Of a DNA stretch of 28,110 nucleotides, positions 1-6,930 are shown in pieces. The stretch is from an uncultured Collinsella sp. (GTDB lineage: Bacteria > Actinomycetota > Coriobacteriia > Coriobacteriales > Coriobacteriaceae), in NCBI GenBank assembly GCA_900544235.1, contig UQUL01000026.1, forward strand, positions 1 through 28,110. Direction: 5' to 3'. Every line of letters starts with the position of its first letter. The stretch's first letter is position 1. The notes under the pieces were generated by a model. The model did not search any database. It was not told the origin of the DNA and saw only the letters and a list, made by a program, of their open reading frames with translations. The position numbers were made by a program, and so were the translations under genes.

Positions 1-18
1 CGTAGCGGGTGGTTTAAA

Positions 19-39
19 GCTGGCCGCTGCGCGGCCAGC
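19..39. other. Perfect hairpin downstream of rplL
   Basis: A perfect inverted repeat with a 9-bp stem (GCTGGCCGC / GCGGCCAGC) and a 3-nt loop. It lies beyond the rplL terminator on the minus strand, where rpoB would be expected next in most bacteria. It has no T-run. It could be a second termination or processing hairpin, or part of the leader of the next gene, which is outside the window. Confidence 0.5.
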
Positions 40-57
40 GGACTAAAGTCTTGAACG

Positions 58-90
58 AAAAAGACGGGGCTCGCAATGCGAACCCCGTCT
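58..90 (-). terminator. Rho-independent terminator or attenuator after rplL
   Basis: On the minus strand a 7-8 bp stem (GACGGGG / CCCCGTC) with a 13-nt loop is followed by TTTTT. It lies 28 nt past the rplL stop. In many bacteria a partial attenuator here sets the ratio of ribosomal-protein to rpoBC transcripts. Whether that applies cannot be judged because the next gene is outside the window. Confidence 0.85.
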
Positions 91-117
91 GCAAAGAAAT
101 CTGGCGAGAAAGCCTGA

Positions 118-495
118 TTACTTGAGGGTGACAGCAGCGCCAGCAGCCTCGAGCTTCTCCTTGGCAGCCTCGGCGTCCTCCTTCTTGGCACCCTCGAGAA
201 CAGCCTTGGGAGCGCCCTCGACGACCTCCTTGGCCTCCTTCAGGCCAAGGTTGGTGAGCTCACGGACGGCCTTGATGACCTGGATCTTGTTGTCGCCGAA
301 GCCCTCGAGCACGACGTCAAACTCGGTCTTCTCCTCGGCCTCAGCAGCGCCAGCAGCGGGAGCGGCGACAACGGCGGCAGGAGCAGCGGCGGAAACGCCG
401 AAGGTGTCCTCGATAGCCTTAACGAGCTCGGAAGCCTCGAGAAGGGTCATTTCCTTAAGAGCATCGATGATCTCATCGGTGGTAAGCTTAGCCAT
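118..495 (-). CDS. rplL: 50S ribosomal protein L7/L12
   Basis: This is the acidic stalk protein of the large ribosomal subunit. It binds L10 as dimers and recruits translation factors such as EF-Tu (also in this window). The 125-residue product has the normal family length. An N-terminal dimerisation region (MAKLTTDEIIDALKEM) leads to an Ala-rich flexible hinge around residues 38-55. The C-terminal factor-binding domain contains the typical KTEFDVVL and GLKEAKEVVE stretches. The start is the ATG at 493-495, preceded by GAAAGGA at good spacing; an in-frame ATG eleven codons upstream is not used by the family. It lies 102 nt downstream of rplJ in the same transcript and is followed by a strong terminator hairpin. 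Confidence 0.97.
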   Translation of the reverse strand: MAKLTTDEIIDALKEMTLLEASELVKAIEDTFGVSAAAPAAVVAAPAAGAAEAEEKTEFDVVLEGFGDNKIQVIKAVRELTNLGLKEAKEVVEGAPKAVLEGAKKEDAEAAKEKLEAAGAAVTLK

Positions 496-597
496 TTCTA
501 AGTCCTTTCGGTTTCCGTGTCTGTGCACGGAGATCAGTTAAAACACGGCGCGAATGCGCCAGGGGTGCGGCGTTGCCGCCGCGGATGAAAACAGCGA

Positions 598-1119
598 CTA
601 GGCTGCCTTCTGCTCGGAGACCTGCTGGATCGAACGAGCGAGACCAGAGGAAACGCCGTTGACGCAGACAGCGATATCGCGAGCGAAACCGGAGATGAGA
701 CCGGCGATCTGGCCGAGAAGCTGATCCTTGGTGGGCAGCTCGGCGATAGCCTTAACATCATCAGCGGAAACGGCCTTGCCGTCGGAGATACCGCCCTTGA
801 TCTCAAGGACGCCCTTGGACTTAGCGGAGAAGTCCTTAAGGGCCTTAGCGGCCTCGACCGGCTCGGACTCGTAGAACACATAAGCGACGGGGCCGGCGAG
901 GATCTCGTCGAGCTCGGGCTGCTCCTGGTTCTTGAGAGCGATCTTGACCAGGTTGTTCTTGTAGACCTTCATCTCGGCGCCGCACTCGCGAAGCTGATGA
1001 CGCAGCTCCTGAGCCTGCTTAACCGTCAGGCCGTTGTAGTTGACGACGAACAGACCGGCGTTCTCGGCGATACGGGACTCGATCTCTGCAACCTTGTCGA
1101 TTTTGTACTGCTGGGGCAT
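598..1119 (-). CDS. rplJ: 50S ribosomal protein L10
   Basis: L10 anchors the L7/L12 stalk to 23S rRNA, and in many bacteria the L10-L12 complex represses its own mRNA. The 173-residue product is of normal length. It starts MPQQYKIDKVAEIESRI and carries the family core FVVNYNGLTVKQAQELR and YKNNLVKIAL. The C-terminal Ala-rich helix would bind L12. The ATG at 1117-1119 follows a strong GAGGAGGTG ribosome-binding site. It is the first gene of an rplJ-rplL transcript driven by the promoter at 1336-1364, with a leader of about 210 nt that holds an L10-type leader element and an attenuator-like hairpin. It is physically separated from rplK-rplA by about 21.9 kb. Confidence 0.97.
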   Translation of the reverse strand: MPQQYKIDKVAEIESRIAENAGLFVVNYNGLTVKQAQELRHQLRECGAEMKVYKNNLVKIALKNQEQPELDEILAGPVAYVFYESEPVEAAKALKDFSAKSKGVLEIKGGISDGKAVSADDVKAIAELPTKDQLLGQIAGLISGFARDIAVCVNGVSSGLARSIQQVSEQKAA

Positions 1120-1184
1120 GAATTACACCTCCTCGATTTCTTTCCGGGCACGGTCCGCCACAAGGACGTGACGGGGGCATGTCC

Positions 1185-1221
1185 AAAAAGAAAGCCCCCG
1201 CGCTGCATGAGCGACGGGGGC
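1185..1221 (-). terminator. Attenuator-like terminator in the rplJ leader
   Basis: On the minus strand GCCCCCG pairs with CGGGGGC around an inner CGCT/AGCG stem, followed by TTTCTTTTT. It lies between the rplJ promoter and rplJ itself, so it must be passed by transcripts of rplJL and is best read as an attenuator. A second copy of the 5' arm (GCCCCCGTC, plus coordinates 1170-1178) lies just downstream and could pair with the same G-rich arm. Confidence 0.75.
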
Positions 1222-1234
1222 GAGAAGACATATC

Positions 1235-1318
1235 TACTCGACCACCTCGGCTGGCGGGATATCCCATTAAGCTCGCGGGCGATGCCCGTTTGCACCGGCT
1301 GTCTCTGGCAGCGGATTC
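1235..1318 (-). promoter_or_regulatory. Ribosomal protein L10 leader (autoregulatory element)
   Basis: The minus strand here contains CCGCTGCCAGAGACAGCCGG, then CTTAATGGGATATCCC, then CAGCCGAGGTGG. This order resembles the L10 leader described upstream of rplJ in Gram-positive bacteria, as I remember that family. It starts about 10 nt after the predicted transcription start and ends just before the attenuator-like hairpin. Binding of the L10-L12 complex would be expected to favour termination. A covariance-model search was not possible. Confidence 0.75.
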
Positions 1319-1330
1319 GTGCATGAACCG

Positions 1331-1590
1331 AAAGTATTATGGCGGGGACCCCGGCGTCGGTCAACGGAAAACCGGGCTGCACACAATTCCACCATCCGGC
1401 ACGCTCCGCCGAAGGCCAGGCGCAAGGTTTTCGCTCGGTCAAGTCCTGGCTCGCACGAAGAGCACATTAAGTGCTCTTCGGCTCGTGCGGAATCTACGAA
1501 AACCTTGCACCTGGCCTTCGGCGGCGCGTGCCTGCGTTGACTTTGGGCAGCCCGGGTTTTCGTTGGCTGACGCCCCCACTCATAATGCTT
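1331..1590. repeat. Large imperfect inverted repeat around the rplJ promoter
   Basis: The left half (1331-1465) and the reverse complement of the right half (1471-1590) align in four blocks: AAGTATTATG with AAGCATTATG; a block TCGGTCAACG..CCGGGCTGC with TCAGCCAACG..CCGGGCTGC; a 34-nt block starting CACGC and ending GGTTTTCG with two differences (about 1400-1433 versus 1497-1530); and a perfect central 10-bp stem CGAAGAGCAC/GTGCTCTTCG with loop ATTAA. The left arm holds the rplJ promoter. The right arm repeats its -10 as CATAAT on the plus strand (1581-1586). No coding sequence is visible in this 300-nt gap. Confidence 0.8.
1336..1364 (-). promoter_or_regulatory. Promoter of rplJ-rplL
   Basis: The minus strand reads TTGACC, 17 nt, CATAAT, close to the housekeeping sigma consensus with ideal spacing. 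Predicted transcription starts near 1329, giving a leader of about 210 nt. The promoter lies inside the left arm of a large imperfect inverted repeat. Confidence 0.8.
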
Positions 1591-1624
1591 GGGTCGGTGG
1601 GCTGATGTGTTGCGTCCCGTTGGG

Positions 1625-2761
1625 CTATAAGGTTGAAATGAAGGTGGACAGGCGATTTAGGCCTTCGTCCAGGTCTTTGTCGGAGACGCAGTAGCTTAGG
1701 CGGATGTGGCCTTCGGTGCCGAAACAGTCACCCGGGACTAGGGCTACGTTTGCTTCTTTGATGGCTTTGATACAGAAGTCTTCGCTGGTTAGGCCGAACT
1801 TTTTGATGCTCGGGAAAGCGTAGAAGGCGCCCGCCGGTTCCACTACGTCGAGGCCCATGGCGCTTAAGGCTGCGAGCACGCGTTCGCGGCGGGCTCGGTA
1901 GACATTGAGCATGGGGGTTGGGTCGACGGTCAGGGCTCGCGTTGCGGCGTCCATCTCGAAGGAGACGGCGCTCGATACTAGGTATTGGTGGGCTTTTGCG
2001 ATCTCGGCGATGACGGGGGTTACGGCTGCGAGCCAACCCAGGCGCCAGCCGGTCATAGCCCAGGGCTTGGAGAAGCTCTCGATGACCACCGTCTGCTCGC
2101 GTAGCTCCGGGTGGCGCTGGGCAAATCGCTCGTAGCTGTCCACGTAGACCAGGCGGTTATATACGTCGTCGCAGACCACGTAGATGCCCGCCTGCTCCGC
2201 CACGCGTGCCACGGCGTCGAGCGACGCCGCATCGAGGATGCAGCCCGTGGGATTGTTAGGCGAGCAGATGACGATAGCCTTAGTCGCCGGCGTCATGCAG
2301 GCACGAAGCGCCTCCTCATCGATCTGGAATTGCGCAGGCTCCGTATCCAAAAAGACCGCTTTGGCGTGGTTGGCCACGACGATGCTCTCGTACAGGCCAA
2401 AGGCCGGCGTGGGGATGATGACCTCGTCGCCGGGGTTGAGCATAGCCATGAATGCTGCCGACAGGGCCTCGGTCGCGCCGTCGGTCAGGATGACCTCGTC
2501 GGCCGAAAACGCCAGGCCCGCGTCCCCCATATAGGCAGACAGCGCCTCGCGCAGGGCGGGGCGACCGTTGTTGGGCGGATAGTGCGTGTCGCCGCGGCCC
2601 AGCGCGGCCGTCACCTCGGCGCTAATCGCATCGGGCGTGGGAAAATCGGGCTCGCCGAGCGCGAGTGCAATGCATCCTGGGTGCTGGGCAGCGAGCGCGT
2701 TGATCCGACGGATGCCGGAGGGCTTGAGCGTGGCAAGCGAGGTATTCATGAGCAGGCGCAT
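1625..2761 (-). CDS. PLP-dependent aminotransferase, class I/II
   Basis: A cytoplasmic fold-type I aminotransferase of 378 residues, the usual length. Visible motifs: GEPDFPTP near the N-terminus (36-43), the cofactor loop DGATEAL (94-100), SPNNPTG (167-173) with the PLP-ring Asn, CDDVYN (197-202) with Asp and Tyr, and the Schiff-base lysine in SFSKPWAMTGWRLGW (K232). HIRLSYCV near the C-terminus carries the carboxylate-binding Arg. The sequence resembles the PatA/aspartate/aromatic group, but the donor substrate cannot be fixed. The ATG at 2759-2761 follows GAAAGGAA. A weak promoter (CTGACG, short spacer, TATCCT near 2788-2814) may lie just upstream. It is divergent from the 2855 gene, and no terminator separates it clearly from the large inverted repeat downstream. 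Confidence 0.93.
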   Translation of the reverse strand: MRLLMNTSLATLKPSGIRRINALAAQHPGCIALALGEPDFPTPDAISAEVTAALGRGDTHYPPNNGRPALREALSAYMGDAGLAFSADEVILTDGATEALSAAFMAMLNPGDEVIIPTPAFGLYESIVVANHAKAVFLDTEPAQFQIDEEALRACMTPATKAIVICSPNNPTGCILDAASLDAVARVAEQAGIYVVCDDVYNRLVYVDSYERFAQRHPELREQTVVIESFSKPWAMTGWRLGWLAAVTPVIAEIAKAHQYLVSSAVSFEMDAATRALTVDPTPMLNVYRARRERVLAALSAMGLDVVEPAGAFYAFPSIKKFGLTSEDFCIKAIKEANVALVPGDCFGTEGHIRLSYCVSDKDLDEGLNRLSTFISTL

Positions 2762-2854
2762 GGCGTTCCTTTCGTAAGGGTTGCACTAGGATAGCGCGGC
2801 GGAGTGCCGTCAGACGGTATAACCTAAACGGAAACCAACCGGAAAGGAGGCGGC

Positions 2855-3514
2855 ATGGAGACGACCGCGCGCGGAGATGTACCAAAAACGTTGCGAACCA
2901 TTGCATATATCAGTATTCCCGATAGCGCCGATCTTGAGTTTTTGCTCTGGGACCTGCAGGATGCCATCGCCGCCTATGCTCAGCTTTCCGGCACCGCGCT
3001 CCCCCGCCCGGTTGATTTGGAGGCGGATGATGCCGGTGCAGTCGATGGCATCGTGCTGGCCATTGAAGATGTGGCTGACGATGAGACGTTGACAGCTATC
3101 AAGCAGGCGCTTGAGCGCTTTGGCGGTACGGGAACGCGCGTCTATGCCGCGATTCGAGCCACACAAGAGGGCGCTAAGCAGGCGCGCGGGACCGCCGTTC
3201 GTCTGCACAAGGCATGTGAGCGCCATGACCAATTGTGGTGTGGCGGCGTTGTCGTCTGTGCCGGCAGCGGTATTGCGGCACTTCGCCACTCCCCGCGTAT
3301 GGGCCTCTTGCGCCGGCCATTTTCCGAAGCGATGGACAAGCTCGTAGGCGCCGTTCGCATGGGCTGCTCCATAGAGCATGCGCAGCTGCTTGGCGGTGGC
3401 AATGCCGGTAGCGTCGATGCCGACGGCATGGTGCGCGCCAAGCCCGCGCTGCCCGCACCGATCTGGCATGCCATCATGAAACGCCTCGGCACCCATGCTC
3501 AATCAAGGATCTAG
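2855..3514 (+). CDS. Unrecognised conserved-looking protein, 219 residues
   Basis: I do not recognise this family with confidence. The start is well supported by GGAAAGGAGG eight bases before the ATG, and the codon use matches its neighbours, so it is very probably a real gene. There is no signal peptide and no membrane segment. The first half is acidic with alternating hydrophobic strands (TIAYISIPDS, VDGIVLAIED, TRVYAAIRAT). The second half has CGGVVVCAGSGIAAL (about 129-143), followed by MGLLRRPFSEAMDKLVGAVRMG. That layout is faintly like a flavodoxin-fold reductase, but no phosphate-binding loop is convincing. It runs convergent to the DNA glycosylase gene with a single base between the two stop codons. 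Confidence 0.8.
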   Translation: METTARGDVPKTLRTIAYISIPDSADLEFLLWDLQDAIAAYAQLSGTALPRPVDLEADDAGAVDGIVLAIEDVADDETLTAIKQALERFGGTGTRVYAAIRATQEGAKQARGTAVRLHKACERHDQLWCGGVVVCAGSGIAALRHSPRMGLLRRPFSEAMDKLVGAVRMGCSIEHAQLLGGGNAGSVDADGMVRAKPALPAPIWHAIMKRLGTHAQSRI

Positions 3515-3515
3515 G

Positions 3516-4079
3516 CTACCGTGCGGTCCAGTCAACTGCCTCGCACCAGCGCTCGACAAGACGCTCCAGACGCCAAGCCGCGTTAGCGGGACTAGTTGAC
3601 GGCAATACGACAGCGGACAGACCCGTCCGCTCCTGTAGATAGCGCTTGTAGAGCCGGCCAGCTGTACCACCGTTGCATATCACCTGCTCAATGGGAGCTG
3701 CGCCGGTAATGCGCTCGATATGTGCCGGCACAACGTTACGAATGCTCGCATCGCTCGAGCCCTTAATGTCGCAGCTCTCGATCACGTCCCACAGGGCCAC
3801 GCCGCCGTTCAGCAGCATAGCCCGCTTGGCGGCAATCGAGGCGTCAAGCGTCACGGGCTCGCCGCTCGCCAAAGAGTCTCCCTCGTTGGGCGGCACGGGC
3901 GCACCAAGGCACGCGGCCATCACGCGCCAAAAGCGGTTCTGCGGATTGCCATAGTAGAAGGCATTGGCACGCGAGAGCACCGAGGGAAACGACCCCAGCA
4001 CCAAAACGCGCGAGCGCTCGTCAAACACGGGCTCAAACCCATGCTCAATATGCTGATAGCCCTCGTCCGGCGCAGTCAT
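3516..4079 (-). CDS. DNA-deoxyinosine glycosylase (uracil-DNA glycosylase superfamily)
   Basis: A 187-residue base-excision-repair enzyme expected to remove hypoxanthine, and perhaps uracil, from deaminated DNA. The N-terminal catalytic motif is LGSFPSVLSRANAFYYGNPQ (28-47), followed by NRFWRVM. The C-terminal DNA-intercalation motif is LPSTSPANA (159-167). Both are typical of the small hypoxanthine-DNA glycosylase branch of the UDG superfamily. The ATG lies 3 bases after the TAA of the amylase gene, so the two are probably cotranscribed, although no functional link is obvious. The substrate preference is inferred from family resemblance only. Confidence 0.88.
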   Translation of the reverse strand: MTAPDEGYQHIEHGFEPVFDERSRVLVLGSFPSVLSRANAFYYGNPQNRFWRVMAACLGAPVPPNEGDSLASGEPVTLDASIAAKRAMLLNGGVALWDVIESCDIKGSSDASIRNVVPAHIERITGAAPIEQVICNGGTAGRLYKRYLQERTGLSAVVLPSTSPANAAWRLERLVERWCEAVDWTAR

Positions 4080-4082
4080 GAA

Positions 4083-5459
4083 TTAGGCCCTCAGCAGATA
4101 ACGCACCTCATAGGGCGCAAGTTCAAGGGAGCCTGTCAGCTCGACCGTGGGCGCATCGTCGGCAAGCAGGTCGACGAAGGAGCCGTTGAGTTCGCCGGCT
4201 CCAAAGGTATAGGGCTCGTTCACGGCATTGACCGCCACGAGCACCGTCGCGTCGTCGCAGGCACGCTCGAACAGCAGCTGCTTGTTCTGGATCACCACGT
4301 TGCGATAGGCACCGTAGTTGAGGGCACGGGCCGCCGCGTCGTTTGCCGAGCGTAGGTGCGCAAGCTGCTCGATGAAGGCCGTCAGCTCGTTGGGCGCAGG
4401 CTCATCGAGCGCAGGGCGCAGCGCCCAGTCGCCATCGGGGCCGCCCTTTTCGCCAGCAATTCCCCACTCGCTGCCATAGTAGACGCACGGGATGCCTGGC
4501 ATGCCAAAGAGCATGCCGTAGGCGGGACGCAGACAGGACTTGTCGGTGAGGATGCTCGCCAGGCGCGGCACATCGTGGTTGTCGACAAACGACAGCAGAT
4601 GTTTGCCGCGGTAGATGCACCAAGGGTCGCCGCCAAACTGACGGTGCAGCGAATGGGCGATCTCGAACATGTTGACCGAGTTAAAGCTGGAGTACAGGCC
4701 CTTGTAGCACTCGTAGTTGGTGCAGGAGTCGAGTATCTCGTCGTTGACGATTTGGTTGTAGTCGCCGTGGAGCGTCTCGCCGATCAGCACAAAGTCGGGC
4801 TTGAGCTCACGGGTAAAAGCGTGCAGGCGGCGCATGAAGTCGCGGTCGAGCATATAGGCAACGTCCAAGCGCAGGCCGTCGACGCCAAAGACCTCGGCCC
4901 AGCGACGCACGGACTCGAGCAGGTAATTGACCACGGCGGGGTTTTGCAGGTTGAGCTTCACAAGCTCAAAATGGCCCTCCCAGCCCTCATACCAAAAGCC
5001 GTCGCCGTAGCACGAGTCACCGTCAAAGCTGATGTGGAACCAATCCTTGTACGGCGAATCCCACTTGCGCTCCTGCACATCGCGGAAGGCCCAAAAACCG
5101 CGGCCGACGTGGTTGAAGACGGCATCGAGCACCACGCGGATGCCATGGGCATGCATTGTGTCGCACACGGCGGCAAAGTCGACATCCCCACCCAGGCGGC
5201 GGTCGATATGGCGCAGGCTGCGCGTATCGTAGCCGTGGCTATCAGATTCGAGCGGTGGGTTGATGAGCACAGCGCCAACGCCGATTTCCTGCATGTAGTC
5301 GGCCCATTGGGCGATCTTCATGATGGGCGCATCGGGGTTTGGCGCGGCGTTGACAGCCTGGGCGAGCTCATCCTCGGCAACGGGGGCGGCGTTTTCGCGC
5401 GGAGCTCCGCAAAAGCCCAGCGGATAGATTTGATAGAACGTCGTCTCGTATGCCCACAT
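4083..5459 (-). CDS. GH13 alpha-glucanase (cyclomaltodextrinase/neopullulanase-like)
   Basis: A 458-residue alpha-amylase-family glycoside hydrolase. No signal peptide is seen, so it probably acts in the cytoplasm on imported maltodextrins. The four conserved regions are present: DAVFNH (112-117); GLRLDVA with the nucleophile Asp199; the acid/base Glu228 in LIGETLH; and FVDNHD with Asp296. It lacks the long N-terminal domain of typical maltogenic amylases, starting almost directly with the barrel (ETTFYQIYPLGF). The start chosen is the ATG at 5457-5459 with GGGAGG five bases upstream, rather than an ATG eleven codons earlier without a site. TACAAT near 5495-5500 (minus) is a possible -10. The DNA glycosylase gene follows after 3 nt. 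Confidence 0.92.
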   Translation of the reverse strand: MWAYETTFYQIYPLGFCGAPRENAAPVAEDELAQAVNAAPNPDAPIMKIAQWADYMQEIGVGAVLINPPLESDSHGYDTRSLRHIDRRLGGDVDFAAVCDTMHAHGIRVVLDAVFNHVGRGFWAFRDVQERKWDSPYKDWFHISFDGDSCYGDGFWYEGWEGHFELVKLNLQNPAVVNYLLESVRRWAEVFGVDGLRLDVAYMLDRDFMRRLHAFTRELKPDFVLIGETLHGDYNQIVNDEILDSCTNYECYKGLYSSFNSVNMFEIAHSLHRQFGGDPWCIYRGKHLLSFVDNHDVPRLASILTDKSCLRPAYGMLFGMPGIPCVYYGSEWGIAGEKGGPDGDWALRPALDEPAPNELTAFIEQLAHLRSANDAAARALNYGAYRNVVIQNKQLLFERACDDATVLVAVNAVNEPYTFGAGELNGSFVDLLADDAPTVELTGSLELAPYEVRYLLRA

Positions 5460-5530
5460 AGCAACCTCCCGGTAAGCGCAACACAACGACATCCATTGTA
5501 TGCCCGGCTCGTATCCTCTTCCCCAAAATA

Positions 5531-5597
5531 AGTTGCGGTGGAATAGTTCCTGCTTGGACCTTCAGAGGCCTTAAACAGGAACTATTCCACCGCAACT
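5531..5597 (-). repeat. Palindromic repeat, copy 1 (22-nt arms), probable terminator
   Basis: Two perfectly complementary 22-nt arms (5531-5552 and 5576-5597; arm begins AGTTGCGGTGG) enclose a 23-nt loop. It lies 16 nt past the MFS stop on the minus strand and is followed there by TTATTTTGG, so it can act as that gene's terminator. The same 22-nt arm recurs exactly at 9671-9692. Confidence 0.88.
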
Positions 5598-5612
5598 GAT
5601 GAGGGGACGTGA

Positions 5613-6809
5613 TTAGGCGACGGGCTTGGCGCGGCGGATGGCCGGAAACAGCACGGTGATGGCGAGGATGACGCCCACGACGGCAATCGCCCCGCCCACA
5701 AAGCCGATCCAGGCGATACCGGGACCCGAAACCACGGCTCCGCCGATTGCGGTGCCCGTGCCAATACCGAGGTTGAACAGGCCCGAGAAGATCGACATGG
5801 CGACGGCCGACGAATCTGTCGGCGTGTGCTTGATGAGCTCGGCCTGAAACGCCACGTTAAAGGCCGTGGCGCAGCAACCCCACAGTGCGCAGACGGCAAG
5901 CACTGTCACGAGCGACGATGCGGCCGGCCCCATGAGCAGCAGGGCCACCGGCACGCCGGAGAGCGTGATAGCCAAGAACGGGAAGCGATGCCCATCGAAC
6001 AGGCGGCCAAACAGCCAGCTTCCGAGCAAACCAGAGCAGCCAAACGCCGTCAGCGTCATGGTAATGGCGCCCGCATCGACGTGCGCGACCTGCGCCAGGA
6101 AGGGCTCGATATAGCTGTAGCTTGCGTAATAGCCGGTCGCCATGAAGACCGTGACTGCGTAGAGCGCGATGAGGAGCGGGTTCTTGAGCAGCTCGGGCAG
6201 CTGTTTGACAGTAAAGCGCTCACCCGTCGGCATGGCCGGGAACACCGCTGCCTGGTAGACGACCGCGATGGCTGAGAGGCCCCCGACCACGGCAAACGTC
6301 ATACGCCAGCCCACGGCCAGGCCAATGGCGCGGCCGAGCGGCAGGCCGAAGATCTGTGCGATGGAAGAGCCCGTGGCGATCATGCTGATGGCGAGCGCGC
6401 CGTGGCGCGTGTCGACCAGGCGCGAGGCCATAATCGAAGCGACCGACCAGAACACGGCATGCGCGCAAGCGACCACCAGGCGCGCGCAGACCAGGATGGG
6501 ATAGGTGGGCGCCACGGCGGACAGGAACTGGCCGAGCGAGAACACGGCAAGCACGCCCAGCAGCATCCGCTTGAACTCGAAGCGCGAGGCAAACACCATG
6601 AGCGGCAACGACAGCAGCATGACGCCCCAGGCATAGACCGAGATCATGATGCCAGCTTGGGCCTCGGTAAGCGAGAACGACGCGGCGATATCAGTCAAAA
6701 GGCCGATGGGCATAAACTCCGACGTGTTGAACACGAACGCACAGCAGGTGAGCCCGATAAGCGGGAGCCACTGCCTGAGCGTGATGCCGTCTTGCCTTGC
6801 CTGACTCAT
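5613..6809 (-). CDS. MFS transporter, DHA1 family, SotB-like exporter
   Basis: A 398-residue integral membrane protein with about twelve hydrophobic segments, matching the major facilitator superfamily. The N-terminus FVFNTSEFMPIGLLTDIA, followed by a second helix with VYAWGVMLLSLPLM, is characteristic of the DHA1 sugar/drug efflux branch (SotB/YdeA-like). The signature RLVVACAHAVFWS lies in helix 4. It probably exports sugars or a small drug by proton antiport; the substrate is not predictable. The ATG at 6807-6809 follows GGAGACG; a TTG five codons earlier overlaps that site and is less likely. It has its own promoter (6843-6872) and ends in the palindromic repeat at 5531-5597. Confidence 0.9.
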   Translation of the reverse strand: MSQARQDGITLRQWLPLIGLTCCAFVFNTSEFMPIGLLTDIAASFSLTEAQAGIMISVYAWGVMLLSLPLMVFASRFEFKRMLLGVLAVFSLGQFLSAVAPTYPILVCARLVVACAHAVFWSVASIMASRLVDTRHGALAISMIATGSSIAQIFGLPLGRAIGLAVGWRMTFAVVGGLSAIAVVYQAAVFPAMPTGERFTVKQLPELLKNPLLIALYAVTVFMATGYYASYSYIEPFLAQVAHVDAGAITMTLTAFGCSGLLGSWLFGRLFDGHRFPFLAITLSGVPVALLLMGPAASSLVTVLAVCALWGCCATAFNVAFQAELIKHTPTDSSAVAMSIFSGLFNLGIGTGTAIGGAVVSGPGIAWIGFVGGAIAVVGVILAITVLFPAIRRAKPVA

Positions 6810-6842
6810 ATATAACGTCTCCAATCATTTTGAGTGGAGGCG

Positions 6843-6872
6843 ATTATATAGCAACGGCCCCGCATCCGTCAG
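6843..6872 (-). promoter_or_regulatory. Promoter of the MFS transporter gene
   Basis: The minus strand reads CTGACG, 18 nt, TATAAT. The -10 is perfect. The predicted start gives a leader of about 27 nt with GGAGACG. The -35 and spacer overlap the terminator hairpin of feoB. Confidence 0.6.
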
Positions 6873-6889
6873 CAACAGATGCAGGGCCG
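6855..6889 (-). terminator. Terminator of feoB
   Basis: An imperfect hairpin of about 11 bp (CGGCCC.GCATC / GATGC.GGGCCG), 42 nt past the feoB stop and followed by TTGCTATAT. The T-run is weak, so termination may be partial. Confidence 0.6.
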
Positions 6890-6930
6890 AAAACAATTCG
6901 ATACACAAAGGTTGCGCCGTCAATAAATAA

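Noticed and set aside
1331..1590. Insertion sequence
   Set aside because: No transposase frame and no clear target-site duplication at the ends of the inverted repeat.
1179..1694. A 171-residue plus-strand reading frame over the rplJ leader
   Set aside because: It runs through the L10 leader, the rplJ promoter and the large inverted repeat, and has no ribosome-binding site.
4356..5531. A long reading frame antisense to the amylase gene
   Set aside because: Shadow frame; the minus strand encodes all four GH13 regions.
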